A DNA stretch of 64,000 bases from an uncultured Allomuricauda sp. Its GTDB lineage: Bacteria > Bacteroidota > Bacteroidia > Flavobacteriales > Flavobacteriaceae. The notes beneath the pieces are model-generated. The model was not told the DNA's origin. It searched no databases and saw nothing but the letters and a program-made list of their open reading frames with translations. Shown one piece after another: positions 8,747 through 17,573 of this stretch (position 1 is its first letter; each line of letters begins with the position of its first letter). Both the position numbers and the translations under genes were made by a program. The stretch lies in the NCBI RefSeq assembly GCF_947495325.1, contig NZ_CANLYK010000003.1, forward strand, positions 62,001-126,000. Reading direction: 5' to 3'.

Positions 8747-10990
8747 TTATTTTTTTAGTTGGCCAAAATAGTATGGCCCTGTCCAATTATATATGTTATT
8801 TTCAATTTCCAATTCGTGCTTCTGTTCTTTTAAAGTATTTACGTTTGATACAATAAGTAATTTTGTATTTCCTTTCTCACTTTCGATTTCCACAGCTGTA
8901 AAATCCATAGTATCAATTACAACCTGAAGCGCTGCAACACTGCTAGAGGCATTTACGGCAAACTCCGAAACCGGACTATATGACCCATGGGACTCGATAA
9001 TGGATACAAAAACAGTATTTGATATGTCCTTTCTTCTCACAATCAAGGCAGGATCCCTTCTTAAATTAAAGCTGGGGTCATTTGCCCCAATTCTGGCGAA
9101 TAGTAATTCATCCTGAAGATTTGCGGCTACGGTTAGACTATAAAACTTTTGATTGTTGAGCCAGGACAACTTTGTGTTCTTTGATTTTGGTTGCCCCTTT
9201 CCTTCCAGCCATAAATGTTGATATCCATTTGCTGCCCCTATTTGACCCAAGGTTTTGGGTGCCTCGTAATCAAAGTTCACTTCCATAACCTGTCCCAGAA
9301 AATAAAAGGGAAGGTCATATTGATTACTGGTTTCGGAACTCACCTTCAATATATCCAATATATAAGGTTTCTCATAGTCGCTATCCGTGATTAAGGCAAA
9401 TGTTCTGTGCAGTTCAGTCCCTGGATAAGCATTCTTTTCCTTTGCGCTAATAAGTTGTAGATTTTTATCTGAGGCATCAAAAAAATGTAAAACTGAATGG
9501 TTCTTACTTCCTATTTCATACTTTCCTTGAAAATGTGAGGTCTCATTTTGAACCAAAGTATTATGGGCTATTGTCTGCTTTGCCCAAGTGGTATTCTCCT
9601 TTAGATAATTTCCACCACCTTTCTGTTCAATATTGACAAATCTGGCCAATCCATAATCTTGAAGGACTTCATCTCCTTTTTCAAATACAGAAAATGAGAG
9701 TTTGTCATAGTGACCATGGCTCAATCCCTGTGCAGCATATTTAAAGACCAACTCCATATCATTTTTTCTCAAAATACCTATTCCACCTTCTGTCCCATCA
9801 GAACCATCCAATAAATTGACTGTTTTTTTGAGAAATGGCTCTGACTTGCCTTCTTTTATTCCTATAGCGATGGACAAGCCTGCATCATTCAATACTACTC
9901 TATCTTGCTTTTCTGCAATACTCAATAATTGAGCATTTTCACCTCCAAAATGATATGCAATATCAACCGCCGTGACCAATTCCCTAGAATAATAGGACAT
10001 TCCTTTTTGGCCATCATTTATTGGAAAGAATTCACCATTGGCATCAGTAAGGTTGAGTAAGGTCTCTACACTCTTTAATAAAACCCCATCATTATATTCA
10101 AATATTTTCAATTCTGGCTTAGCATTGTGCAATGCCTGTCCAAAAATTAAAAAGGGATACATAGCGTAGCGTTGATAATAAGGCCCCTCTGTATAGTATC
10201 CATCAGGAGAGAATGGTTCATCCAAATTGCCAAAAAAACCAATCTTCTGATCCTTAGTCTTAATAAAGCCCCCATCATTGTCTTTCATGTCCTCTGAAAG
10301 GTTATCCACTTTTAAACCATATAAGGCGCGGTTCAACAATTGGTCATCATCCATCACCAAGGCAATCATACCTACTGCCACATTGCCCCAAGTACTATGA
10401 TTATGAACACGATTAAAAAACTGTGGATTGCCTTTTGAAATGAAATCTGCAAAAGGTTTGAACAAGTCTTTTTCCAATTTCTTTCGCTCATTTTTTGAGA
10501 GCCAATCATAGATGCAATCGTAAGCTTGACTTGTGTACACCAACCAATTGGAATCATTCAAGCACTGCCAAAACAATTTGCCCCGCGCATAAGACCGCTC
10601 TTTTGGGTGCACTGGAAGTGTGGGGTACATTTCTGCATAGGACATCAACACATCCCTAACATAGACTGCATACTTTTCGTCATCCAATATTTGAAAGAGC
10701 ACTCCCGCTTTTTGAAGTATTAAAAAGTTTTTTTTATGCCGTTCATGCGTATACCCTCCAGAATAATCCTTGGGAATGGGCATATGAATCCCAGTCGCAA
10801 TTTCGGCATCAACTTCATCTTTTATTTTAGACAATGATGCATCAAACAAAGGAACAGTCCCTAGTTTGGATCTAATAGCTTCAACTCCTTGTTTTGTAAG
10901 TATTAATTTGGGATGTTCCTGCGCCTGAATCAGGGTGTGAAAACAAAAAACAAAAAGCAAACAGAAAAAATGATAGGTCTTTCGATTCAT
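8747..10990 (-). CDS. Oligoalginate lyase, polysaccharide lyase family 17 (PL17)
   Basis: An exolytic lyase that trims alginate oligosaccharides to unsaturated monouronate. It has an N-terminal alginate-lyase (alpha/alpha) domain (about 25-360) and a C-terminal heparinase II/III-like beta domain. Family residues are visible: Asn-His in RVHNHSTWGN (about 197-198), the tyrosine-rich DGYYTEGPYYQRYA (about 263-276) and the His of LSHGHYDKLSF. The signal peptide MNRKTYHFFCLLFVFCFHTLIQAQ lacks a lipobox, so it is probably periplasmic. I use the ATG at 10990; the ORF track starts five codons upstream at another ATG touching the PL6 stop. Length is normal for PL17. It follows PL6 and precedes kdgF in one unit. 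Confidence 0.93.
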   Translation of the reverse strand: MNRKTYHFFCLLFVFCFHTLIQAQEHPKLILTKQGVEAIRSKLGTVPLFDASLSKIKDEVDAEIATGIHMPIPKDYSGGYTHERHKKNFLILQKAGVLFQILDDEKYAVYVRDVLMSYAEMYPTLPVHPKERSYARGKLFWQCLNDSNWLVYTSQAYDCIYDWLSKNERKKLEKDLFKPFADFISKGNPQFFNRVHNHSTWGNVAVGMIALVMDDDQLLNRALYGLKVDNLSEDMKDNDGGFIKTKDQKIGFFGNLDEPFSPDGYYTEGPYYQRYAMYPFLIFGQALHNAKPELKIFEYNDGVLLKSVETLLNLTDANGEFFPINDGQKGMSYYSRELVTAVDIAYHFGGENAQLLSIAEKQDRVVLNDAGLSIAIGIKEGKSEPFLKKTVNLLDGSDGTEGGIGILRKNDMELVFKYAAQGLSHGHYDKLSFSVFEKGDEVLQDYGLARFVNIEQKGGGNYLKENTTWAKQTIAHNTLVQNETSHFQGKYEIGSKNHSVLHFFDASDKNLQLISAKEKNAYPGTELHRTFALITDSDYEKPYILDILKVSSETSNQYDLPFYFLGQVMEVNFDYEAPKTLGQIGAANGYQHLWLEGKGQPKSKNTKLSWLNNQKFYSLTVAANLQDELLFARIGANDPSFNLRRDPALIVRRKDISNTVFVSIIESHGSYSPVSEFAVNASSSVAALQVVIDTMDFTAVEIESEKGNTKLLIVSNVNTLKEQKHELEIENNIYNWTGPYYFGQLKK

Positions 10991-11005
10991 AATTAGCGCA
11001 TCCAT

Positions 11006-13339
11006 TTAATTAGAGATCACCCCTAAGTTACTCCCATCTGTTGCCTTACCTATCAAAGCTGAATTCGATTTTAAGGTATAGCTGGCCTCAGAATCAAATG
11101 CCGGAGGTAAAGACCAGGAATTCCTGACCGTGTACTTTTCATCTCCTGTTACATTGATACTGGCGCCATTAAAGAAATTGTTGTTCAATATATTGACAAT
11201 GGGTTCCCCCACAACCAAATGCATTCCAACACCTTTACTCACATTGAAAATATTATTTTTTATATCGATTACCTGAACCCCATAAAGTGAAACAGATGCA
11301 TTGTACTTGTTTCTTTTGTCATGCCCAACATTATCGAATACACAATGATCCATTTCCAAAAATGGTCCAAAAGTACTTTCATCCTTTCCTCCTCTATGTA
11401 ATCGTAAAGCAGCTCCCCCCACATCTGAAAAAATATTGTTCTTCATAATAACATATTCTGCATTATAAATTCCTATATCATCAGTTTCCTTGTCCAAGGC
11501 GATTACATTTCCAGAAATCATTTTGAATTTTGAGTTTTTGATACTGATGGTGTCCGCAAAAGTGTTTTTGTAGACCCGAATCGCATCATAGGAGTGGTTC
11601 ACATCCAAATTAGTAAACTCACAATCCTCTATGAACAATTTGTAATTTTTGTTCATAGAGTACTTGCTTGTTGTAATCACAGAATTACCTGTTCTATCCG
11701 GAGATTCTGCACCATCAAAAATAAGATCTTCTAATGATAGGCTACCTCCATTGCTAATTTCAAACAGTGATTTCTTTTCAAAAAGGATAGTGGGTTTTTC
11801 GGTGTTTTTGGATTTTATAGTTAATGGATGACCAACCGCTAGGGTTTTGGTCTGAGTGTATGTTCCGTTTTCCAATTCCAAGATATCTCCTGGTTTTGAG
11901 TTTTTTGCCGCATCGAACAAGGTATTCAAGCCTGGGGATACTACTATGGTTTTTCCGGATGATAGTTCCACATCAATATCGTCCTTTGGATACCAACTTA
12001 CTCCTGTATTTTCTTTTGTTGCCAACTTATCGCTCAGTACCGCTCCTTGATTACCTTCCAAATTTTGAGGGATGGGCAATCCGTATTCATTTTTGGCAAA
12101 TTCAATGGTTTTGGACGAAAAACCACTTTCCGTAATTGGGTTAATATTTGAACTTAAAAGATTATCCTTAAAATTGATACCACTTATATCATCATATACC
12201 GTAAAAACATCATTTTTGTCCTGATTGTAAAAAATATTGTTGGTCATAGATGAGTTGATGGGAACAGCACTTCTTTCGGAATCGCTTCCTGCACATAATT
12301 GAATATGGTCACAATCTATAAATGTATTGTTGTGGATTTCGGCATCCTCAACCTGAAAATACCTGTTTAATGGCGAATTTGGCACACCGTTCATCACCAC
12401 AAAAGCCCCACGGAAACGATATCCCTTCAAACCAATTCCGTAGTTATTCCTAACTGTTTGATGGCCGTTAATAACCCGAATGCCTCCTGTACTGGGTTTA
12501 TTGTTACCTATAAAAACATTGCCTTCAACCAAGGTTTCATTTCCATGTCTCATAGTCAATGTTCCCGTACATTCATAGAAAACATTGTTTCGATATACAT
12601 TATTATACGATTTATTGGAAATAATCTCGTGCTCTCCGTTACATCGGTCAAAGTAATTAGATTCTACGACAGTCATGGAATTCACCAACGAATAGTGACT
12701 TGTTCCTATCCGAAGTGTTTCGCCCCCATTTGAACCCAAATTGGGCCTATGTCCAAAATAATTATAATCTATTCTATTGTTGTTCTCCTCACTTTCCTTG
12801 GTATTTAACCTAACAATCATGGTTACCCCCCTATTGCCCTTGCCTACCAAATGGTTATGGTCCACACGATTATTATTCCCGTAAATGGCTACCCAAGTGT
12901 CAGGTTCATGACGTTCGGGATTATTGTAGCGATCAATTACACATTCAGTAACCCTACTATGGTTTGCCAATGTATTCTTATCTTTTTTAAAGGAAATTAC
13001 TTCTGTGGTAGGTGTAAAACCATTTTTAAAAACCAATCCCTCGACAACCAAATAACTTCCAGCCAATCTTAAATTAGAATTTCCTTGCAATGTCACTTTA
13101 CCTTTTTCCTCAACAGTAAGTGTAATGGGATTATCCTCAGTACCATTTCCTTCAAATAGAAGCTCTGCATTTTCCCATACACCATTTGCCAGCTTAATTA
13201 CATCTCCAGGTTGCGCATTAGAAACTGCCTCGTTAAATTCATCAACGGAATTAATTAGTCTCGAAGATGTATTGGACTGATTGCAAGACGCTAATAGAAT
13301 GAAAAAAAGGCATAAAAAAAGCTTCCTTGAAATGTTCAT
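11006..13339 (-). CDS. Alginate lyase, polysaccharide lyase family 6 (PL6), two-domain lipoprotein
   Basis: A parallel beta-helix lyase related to chondroitinase B. The signal peptide MNISRKLFLCLFFILLASC has a lipobox, so it is membrane-anchored. The first helix domain (about 28-430) begins INSVDEFNEAVSNAQPGDVI and carries the PL6 catalytic pair: Lys243 in SNKS and Arg264 in TMRHGN. A second beta-helix domain (about 455-777) begins with a similar repeat (NTLFDAAKNSKPGDILELENG), as in the two-domain AlyGC-type subfamily. It is the first gene of the PL6-PL17-kdgF unit, starting only 8 bp from the twin operator. Substrate bias among M, G and MG blocks is not readable. Confidence 0.93.
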   Translation of the reverse strand: MNISRKLFLCLFFILLASCNQSNTSSRLINSVDEFNEAVSNAQPGDVIKLANGVWENAELLFEGNGTEDNPITLTVEEKGKVTLQGNSNLRLAGSYLVVEGLVFKNGFTPTTEVISFKKDKNTLANHSRVTECVIDRYNNPERHEPDTWVAIYGNNNRVDHNHLVGKGNRGVTMIVRLNTKESEENNNRIDYNYFGHRPNLGSNGGETLRIGTSHYSLVNSMTVVESNYFDRCNGEHEIISNKSYNNVYRNNVFYECTGTLTMRHGNETLVEGNVFIGNNKPSTGGIRVINGHQTVRNNYGIGLKGYRFRGAFVVMNGVPNSPLNRYFQVEDAEIHNNTFIDCDHIQLCAGSDSERSAVPINSSMTNNIFYNQDKNDVFTVYDDISGINFKDNLLSSNINPITESGFSSKTIEFAKNEYGLPIPQNLEGNQGAVLSDKLATKENTGVSWYPKDDIDVELSSGKTIVVSPGLNTLFDAAKNSKPGDILELENGTYTQTKTLAVGHPLTIKSKNTEKPTILFEKKSLFEISNGGSLSLEDLIFDGAESPDRTGNSVITTSKYSMNKNYKLFIEDCEFTNLDVNHSYDAIRVYKNTFADTISIKNSKFKMISGNVIALDKETDDIGIYNAEYVIMKNNIFSDVGGAALRLHRGGKDESTFGPFLEMDHCVFDNVGHDKRNKYNASVSLYGVQVIDIKNNIFNVSKGVGMHLVVGEPIVNILNNNFFNGASINVTGDEKYTVRNSWSLPPAFDSEASYTLKSNSALIGKATDGSNLGVISN

Positions 13340-13346
13340 TTAAAAA

Positions 13347-13376
13347 TTGGTTTACCAAATTGGTTTACCAAATATA
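13347..13376 (-). promoter_or_regulatory. Twin operator and -7 box of the PL6 promoter
   Basis: Two perfect TTGGTTTACCAA units (13347-13358 and 13360-13371) form a 13-bp tandem. On the minus strand the distal unit overlaps TATATTTG (13369-13376), matching TAnnTTTG, and TTTTG (13396-13400 read on minus) lies 19 bp further upstream as a fitting -33 element. The operators thus cover the -7 edge and the expected start site. The block matches 8246-8278 at 31 of 33 positions. The same DNA lies upstream of the divergent RraA-like gene and could control it as well. Confidence 0.75.
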
Positions 13377-13378
13377 TG

Positions 13379-13386
13379 TATATTTA
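13379..13386 (+). promoter_or_regulatory. Possible -7 box for the divergent RraA-like gene
   Basis: TATATTTA differs from TAnnTTTG only in the last base and lies 51 bp before the ATG at 13438. The operator half-site TTGG at 13360-13363 is near where a -33 element would be, so a regulator on the twin operator could affect both directions. The assignment is weak because the region is AT-rich. Confidence 0.3.
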
Positions 13387-13437
13387 CGACATTCACAAAA
13401 ATATCACTGACAAACGACCAAAATAACATATATCGGC

Positions 13438-14157
13438 ATGAAAAATTACCAAGAATCCATTATTGAAAAATTAACCCAGGTAAGCACAGCTACCATCGCA
13501 ACATGTCTGTTTAAAAAAGGGTTAAAAAATCAGTTTATACAAAAAGTCCGTCCATTAAAATCCCGAAACAAAACCATGGTAGGACTCGCCTATACCTTGC
13601 GTTATATTCCGGCCCGTGAGGATTTGAATCCGATTGAAGTTTTTAGAGATCCCAAACACCTGCAAAGAGTTGCCGTGGAGGAATGTCCGGAAAACCATGT
13701 AATGGTCATTGATAGTAGGAAGAATTCGAGAGCGGCATCTGCAGGCTCCATTTTAGTGACCCGACTTATGAAAAGGGGTGCGGCAGGTATTGTAACCGAT
13801 GGTGGTTTTAGGGATTCAGCAGAAATTGCAGAACTCGATTTTGCATCCTATCATGTTACACCATCCGCTCCCACTAATTTAACACTTCACCAAGCCATTT
13901 CCATTAACGAACCCATTGGTTGTGGTGATGTTGCTGTTTTTCCTGGAGATTATATTGTAGGAGACAATGATGGGGTAATGGTAATTCCTCAAAACATTGC
14001 AGAAGTTGTTGCCAATGAATGCCTTCAAATGACATTGTACGAGGAATTTGTGATGGAAAAAGTTGAAAATGGAACCGCAATCATTGGATTATATCCGTTA
14101 ACCAACGATACATTCAAAACTGAGTTTGAAGCCTGGAAAATTTCAAAGAAAAACTGA
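13438..14157 (+). CDS. RraA/HMG-aldolase family protein linked to the alginate locus
   Basis: A cytoplasmic 239-residue protein of the RraA-like fold, the family of 4-hydroxy-4-methyl-2-oxoglutarate aldolase and oxaloacetate decarboxylase. The core reads GAAGIVTDGGFRDSAEI (115-131). It includes the Arg125-Asp126 pair that in the aldolases binds substrate and the metal-coordinating water, followed by Glu129. Where I expect an acidic residue about 21 positions earlier in several aldolases, this protein has Ser104 (AGSILVT). It diverges from PL6 with the twin operator between them. Class II pyruvate aldolases split 2-oxo-4-hydroxy acids, and KDG and DEH have that pattern, so a role in alginate monomer breakdown is a plausible inference, not shown. 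It is unlikely to be a true RNase E inhibitor. Confidence 0.8.
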   Translation: MKNYQESIIEKLTQVSTATIATCLFKKGLKNQFIQKVRPLKSRNKTMVGLAYTLRYIPAREDLNPIEVFRDPKHLQRVAVEECPENHVMVIDSRKNSRAASAGSILVTRLMKRGAAGIVTDGGFRDSAEIAELDFASYHVTPSAPTNLTLHQAISINEPIGCGDVAVFPGDYIVGDNDGVMVIPQNIAEVVANECLQMTLYEEFVMEKVENGTAIIGLYPLTNDTFKTEFEAWKISKKN

Positions 14158-14159
14158 TT

Positions 14160-16439
14160 TTATTTTTTTGGATTCGGACTCAGTTCCAACTCTAAAACGC
14201 CTCCCTTTACAATCTCATCATGGGTTATCCAATACCGTTTCAATGGCTCTCCATTAAGTTTAATTGATTTTATGTAGCTATTTTCTTTGGAATTATTCTT
14301 GGTAATTATGGTGAATTTTTTTCCAGAATAGTACTTAGAATCCAGACCTATTTCTACCTGATCAAATACTGGGCTTGTAATCTGATATTTATTATCCCCT
14401 ATTGAGGCTGGATAAATTCCCATCATAGAATATACCAACCAAGCAGACATGGTCCCCGTATCATCATTCCCAGGAAGTCCATCAGGCTTGTTCTGAAAAT
14501 ACTTGGTCACTAATTCCTCTACTGTTTTTTGGGTGCGCCATTCTTCACCGGCGACATAGTTAAACCAATACGGATATGCAATATCGGGTTCATTGGCCAT
14601 ATCAAATTGATTGTCGTCAAACACTTTTTGTAATTGGATTGTGAAGTTTTTATTACCTCCCATCAATTTTTTAAGCCCTTTTATATCATGGGGCACCATA
14701 AAGGCATATTGCCAAGCGTTACCCTCTATATAACCCACATTTTTTTCAAAATTGGCCCCTGCCAATGGATCAAAAGGTCCATAAAAAGTTCCATCAGAAT
14801 TTCGGGGTCTTAGTAGATTATACTCCTTATCAAATAGTTTTTTATAAGATAATGAACGTTTTCCATAGGTTTTATAATCTTCTGTTTTTCCCAATGCTTT
14901 TGCCAAGACGGCAATGGAATAATCAGCTGCATTGTATTCCTGTGTTGTTGAGACCGAGCCCACATCCTCAGTGGTCAAATATCCTTTTTCCAAATAATTT
15001 TTGAGCCCGGGACGTAATGGATTACCCTCAATTTGATTTGCACTTTTCAACATGGCCGAATATGCTTTTTGAACATCAAAATCCTGAATACCTTTTAAAT
15101 AGGTGTCAACAATGACAATGCTTGCGGGATCACCAACCATGGTAAATGTTTCTGTTGAATTTAGTTCCCACTTGGGCAACCATCCATTTTCATCGTACAT
15201 AGCCAACATACTTTTTACCATATTTGATTGTTGTCTGGGATATACCAAGGACATGAATTGATGTAAGTTCCTATAGGTATCCCATAGTGAAAACACCGTA
15301 TATCTAGTTCCAGTAGTATTCCCTATTTTCCCTGTATTTATTTCAGGGTAATCACCATTAAAATCGTTCAAGGTATTGGGGTGAATCAATGTGTGGTACA
15401 GTCCCGTATAAAAGTTAATCTTATCCTCTTCCGAACCACCTTCCACTTTTACTTTTGATAGTATTTGATTCCATTCCCCAAGGGTTTCTTCATAAACGGT
15501 TTCAAATGATTCATTGGATGTTTCTTCCTCTAGATTTTCCCTTGCATTTTCGATACTGACGTAGGATACGCCAATTTTTACTTCAACAGTTTCCTGTTTA
15601 CTGAAAGTATACTTGAAATACGTTCCGATGCTATCGCCAACAATCATTCTTGTAGCATTGTCCATCATTCGTGTTTTTCCATTGTAAGTCATCCATTGAG
15701 CTTCTTCCCCTTCGTACTTTCTGGGTTTCTTCCAAACTCCAAAACTGTCCGCAGGCTTTGAAAATTTAGCCACAAAATATACTGGATATGCCGACTCTGG
15801 ATTGTTGTAACAAAATGCACCTACAGTTCGCATACCTTCAATTTCTGAAGATGATACGACTTTGACCATGGCGCCTTCTTCATTGGTAAGGCCCAATCCC
15901 AAATTCAAAAGAATATTGGATTCCCCAGCAGGAAACGTAAACCTGTTCACCCCAACACGTTTTGAGGTCGTGAATTCGGTTTTAATATTGTATTTATCCA
16001 ATGTATTGCTGTAATAGCCTGCTTTTGCCACCTCATTAGAGTAGGTCGAGCCATACTTTAAATGGTTAGTTTGTACATCACCAGTAGTTGGCATGACCAA
16101 AATTACGCCTAGGTCAGGACAGCCTACGCCACTAAGGTTTACTTGACTAAATCCTGTTAAAAAGGTATTTTCATAAACATATGGATTGGAAAGCCATCTA
16201 CTATCTTTTTCTAAAACATTTTGCTTGCCAGCCACATTAAAAGGTGCTATACTTACCATACCCCTTGGCGCTACCGGCCCTGGGTATGTTGCACCAAAAT
16301 TGGATGTACCAATAAAAGGGTTTACGTAATCTGAAACTTCTTGCCCCCTTAATCCTGTACTACAAAATAGCAAACAGATAATAGTTCCTGTTTTTACTCC
16401 TGATATTGATTTTAAGGTTTTAAGTATACTTTTTGACAT
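14160..16439 (-). CDS. GH92 alpha-mannosidase, ANEP-variant
   Basis: A calcium-dependent exo-alpha-mannosidase fold: N-terminal DYVNPFIGTSNFGATYPG, general acid Glu572 in EGNAWQY, and the base region GNDDTGTMSAW (657-667). The +1-subsite motif, HGNEP in alpha-1,2-mannosidases, is MANEP here (about 614-618), followed by DIAYPYWFNY instead of SHH. The linkage cleaved is therefore probably not alpha-1,2. A signal peptide ends near LRGQE without a lipobox. It is the last gene of the 41-kb cluster, converging on the RraA-like gene with 2 bp between stop codons. Confidence 0.9.
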   Translation of the reverse strand: MSKSILKTLKSISGVKTGTIICLLFCSTGLRGQEVSDYVNPFIGTSNFGATYPGPVAPRGMVSIAPFNVAGKQNVLEKDSRWLSNPYVYENTFLTGFSQVNLSGVGCPDLGVILVMPTTGDVQTNHLKYGSTYSNEVAKAGYYSNTLDKYNIKTEFTTSKRVGVNRFTFPAGESNILLNLGLGLTNEEGAMVKVVSSSEIEGMRTVGAFCYNNPESAYPVYFVAKFSKPADSFGVWKKPRKYEGEEAQWMTYNGKTRMMDNATRMIVGDSIGTYFKYTFSKQETVEVKIGVSYVSIENARENLEEETSNESFETVYEETLGEWNQILSKVKVEGGSEEDKINFYTGLYHTLIHPNTLNDFNGDYPEINTGKIGNTTGTRYTVFSLWDTYRNLHQFMSLVYPRQQSNMVKSMLAMYDENGWLPKWELNSTETFTMVGDPASIVIVDTYLKGIQDFDVQKAYSAMLKSANQIEGNPLRPGLKNYLEKGYLTTEDVGSVSTTQEYNAADYSIAVLAKALGKTEDYKTYGKRSLSYKKLFDKEYNLLRPRNSDGTFYGPFDPLAGANFEKNVGYIEGNAWQYAFMVPHDIKGLKKLMGGNKNFTIQLQKVFDDNQFDMANEPDIAYPYWFNYVAGEEWRTQKTVEELVTKYFQNKPDGLPGNDDTGTMSAWLVYSMMGIYPASIGDNKYQITSPVFDQVEIGLDSKYYSGKKFTIITKNNSKENSYIKSIKLNGEPLKRYWITHDEIVKGGVLELELSPNPKK

Positions 16440-16459
16440 AAATTTGCCGTATTAAACTA

Positions 16460-17566
16460 CTATTCTTTTGATGTTTTTATGACCTCGAACTGCTCATCGG
16501 TAAGGGTATAATCATCGAAGAATGCAACTCCGGAAGCTCCGTTGTCTTTTGCGTATTGTATTGCCAATTTTAGGTCCTCAGGACTGAGTTTAGGAGTATA
16601 TAATCCTGTGTGTAAATCAGTTGGTCTTCCTTCCAAATCTTCTACCCCTTGCGCTGTTGCGTAGCCTATCCAGTCCAATTCCTCATTGTAAAAATTATAA
16701 TAAATCATTGGCAATACAATATCAATATTCCATTTATCCCAACGTTGACGTACCATATGATCAGCCATTTCAGGATATGGAAAAACAGCTGCACTTAGTT
16801 TTTTATCGTATTTATGAACTAGGTTATAGGCTTCATTTACCAGGGATTTTATCTCGTTCAAGCGAAAATTCTTCCACTCAATGTCTATGGCCGGATTTTC
16901 CATTTTTCTCGGGTCTTTATGATGAAGTGCCATAAATTTCTCCACACTGGCATCGGAATAATCGAAATCAAAATCCGGTAGTTCCTCCTCTTGTTTTAAA
17001 TTATACTTTGGAAGCAGGCCGATAGGCAAATAGACATCTGGATAGCGTATGTAATCCAGATGCACACTAGCAATGCCCTCAACCTTGGCAAGACCTTCAA
17101 CCAAGCTTAAAATGTGTTTTCTTGCATCGGGATGACTGGGTGAAAGCCATTGGTAATAATTTACATACGGACGTTCATCAAAACAAGACTTCCCACTCCT
17201 ACTGACCATATACCAATCTGGATGTTGCAAAGCAATGGAATCCCCGGGCCGGTTGGTGGTAAACATCCAAGCATGTACTTCCAGACCCTCCTCAGTTGCC
17301 AAAGGTGCTACCCGTGCCAACAATTTTGGATTGGCACCAGAATTTATAAGCACGGCGTCAATACCATATCCCTTCAATTTTTTGAAATGGGCCGTATACG
17401 CCGAATCCGACTTTTTATGCCCCACCGTAATCCAGTTCCAATACTTAAATTTTGGTTCTTTTATGGTTACATCTTCCACCCCAGTAGTTTCCTTTGACTT
17501 TTCCTGAGTGTTGCAAGACATCAAGCCTAGCAAAAAACAACAAACACCTATTCGCATAATTTTCAT
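16460..17566 (-). CDS. GHL10-type (DUF187-like) putative glycoside hydrolase lipoprotein
   Basis: A TIM-barrel protein of the glycosyl-hydrolase-like 10 type. Markers are the barrel start KLKGYGIDAVLINSGA (about 63-78), the acidic strand VHLDYIRYPD (168-177) typical of the family, and the late strand DIVLPMIYYNFY. I start at the ATG giving MKIMRIGVCCFLLGLMSC, a lipoprotein signal; the ORF track start, 10 codons upstream, would overlap the previous gene. The start lies 7 bp from the CBM9-like gene's stop. The substrate of this group is poorly known; here it could be the missing endo-type enzyme, which is inference from context. Confidence 0.72.
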   Translation of the reverse strand: MKIMRIGVCCFLLGLMSCNTQEKSKETTGVEDVTIKEPKFKYWNWITVGHKKSDSAYTAHFKKLKGYGIDAVLINSGANPKLLARVAPLATEEGLEVHAWMFTTNRPGDSIALQHPDWYMVSRSGKSCFDERPYVNYYQWLSPSHPDARKHILSLVEGLAKVEGIASVHLDYIRYPDVYLPIGLLPKYNLKQEEELPDFDFDYSDASVEKFMALHHKDPRKMENPAIDIEWKNFRLNEIKSLVNEAYNLVHKYDKKLSAAVFPYPEMADHMVRQRWDKWNIDIVLPMIYYNFYNEELDWIGYATAQGVEDLEGRPTDLHTGLYTPKLSPEDLKLAIQYAKDNGASGVAFFDDYTLTDEQFEVIKTSKE

Positions 17567-17573
17567 ATCCAAC

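Noticed and set aside
13438-14157. RraA-like gene as a ribonuclease E inhibitor
   Set aside because: The RD aldolase-type motif and the uronate-catabolism context argue for an enzyme; the RraA name is historical for the fold.
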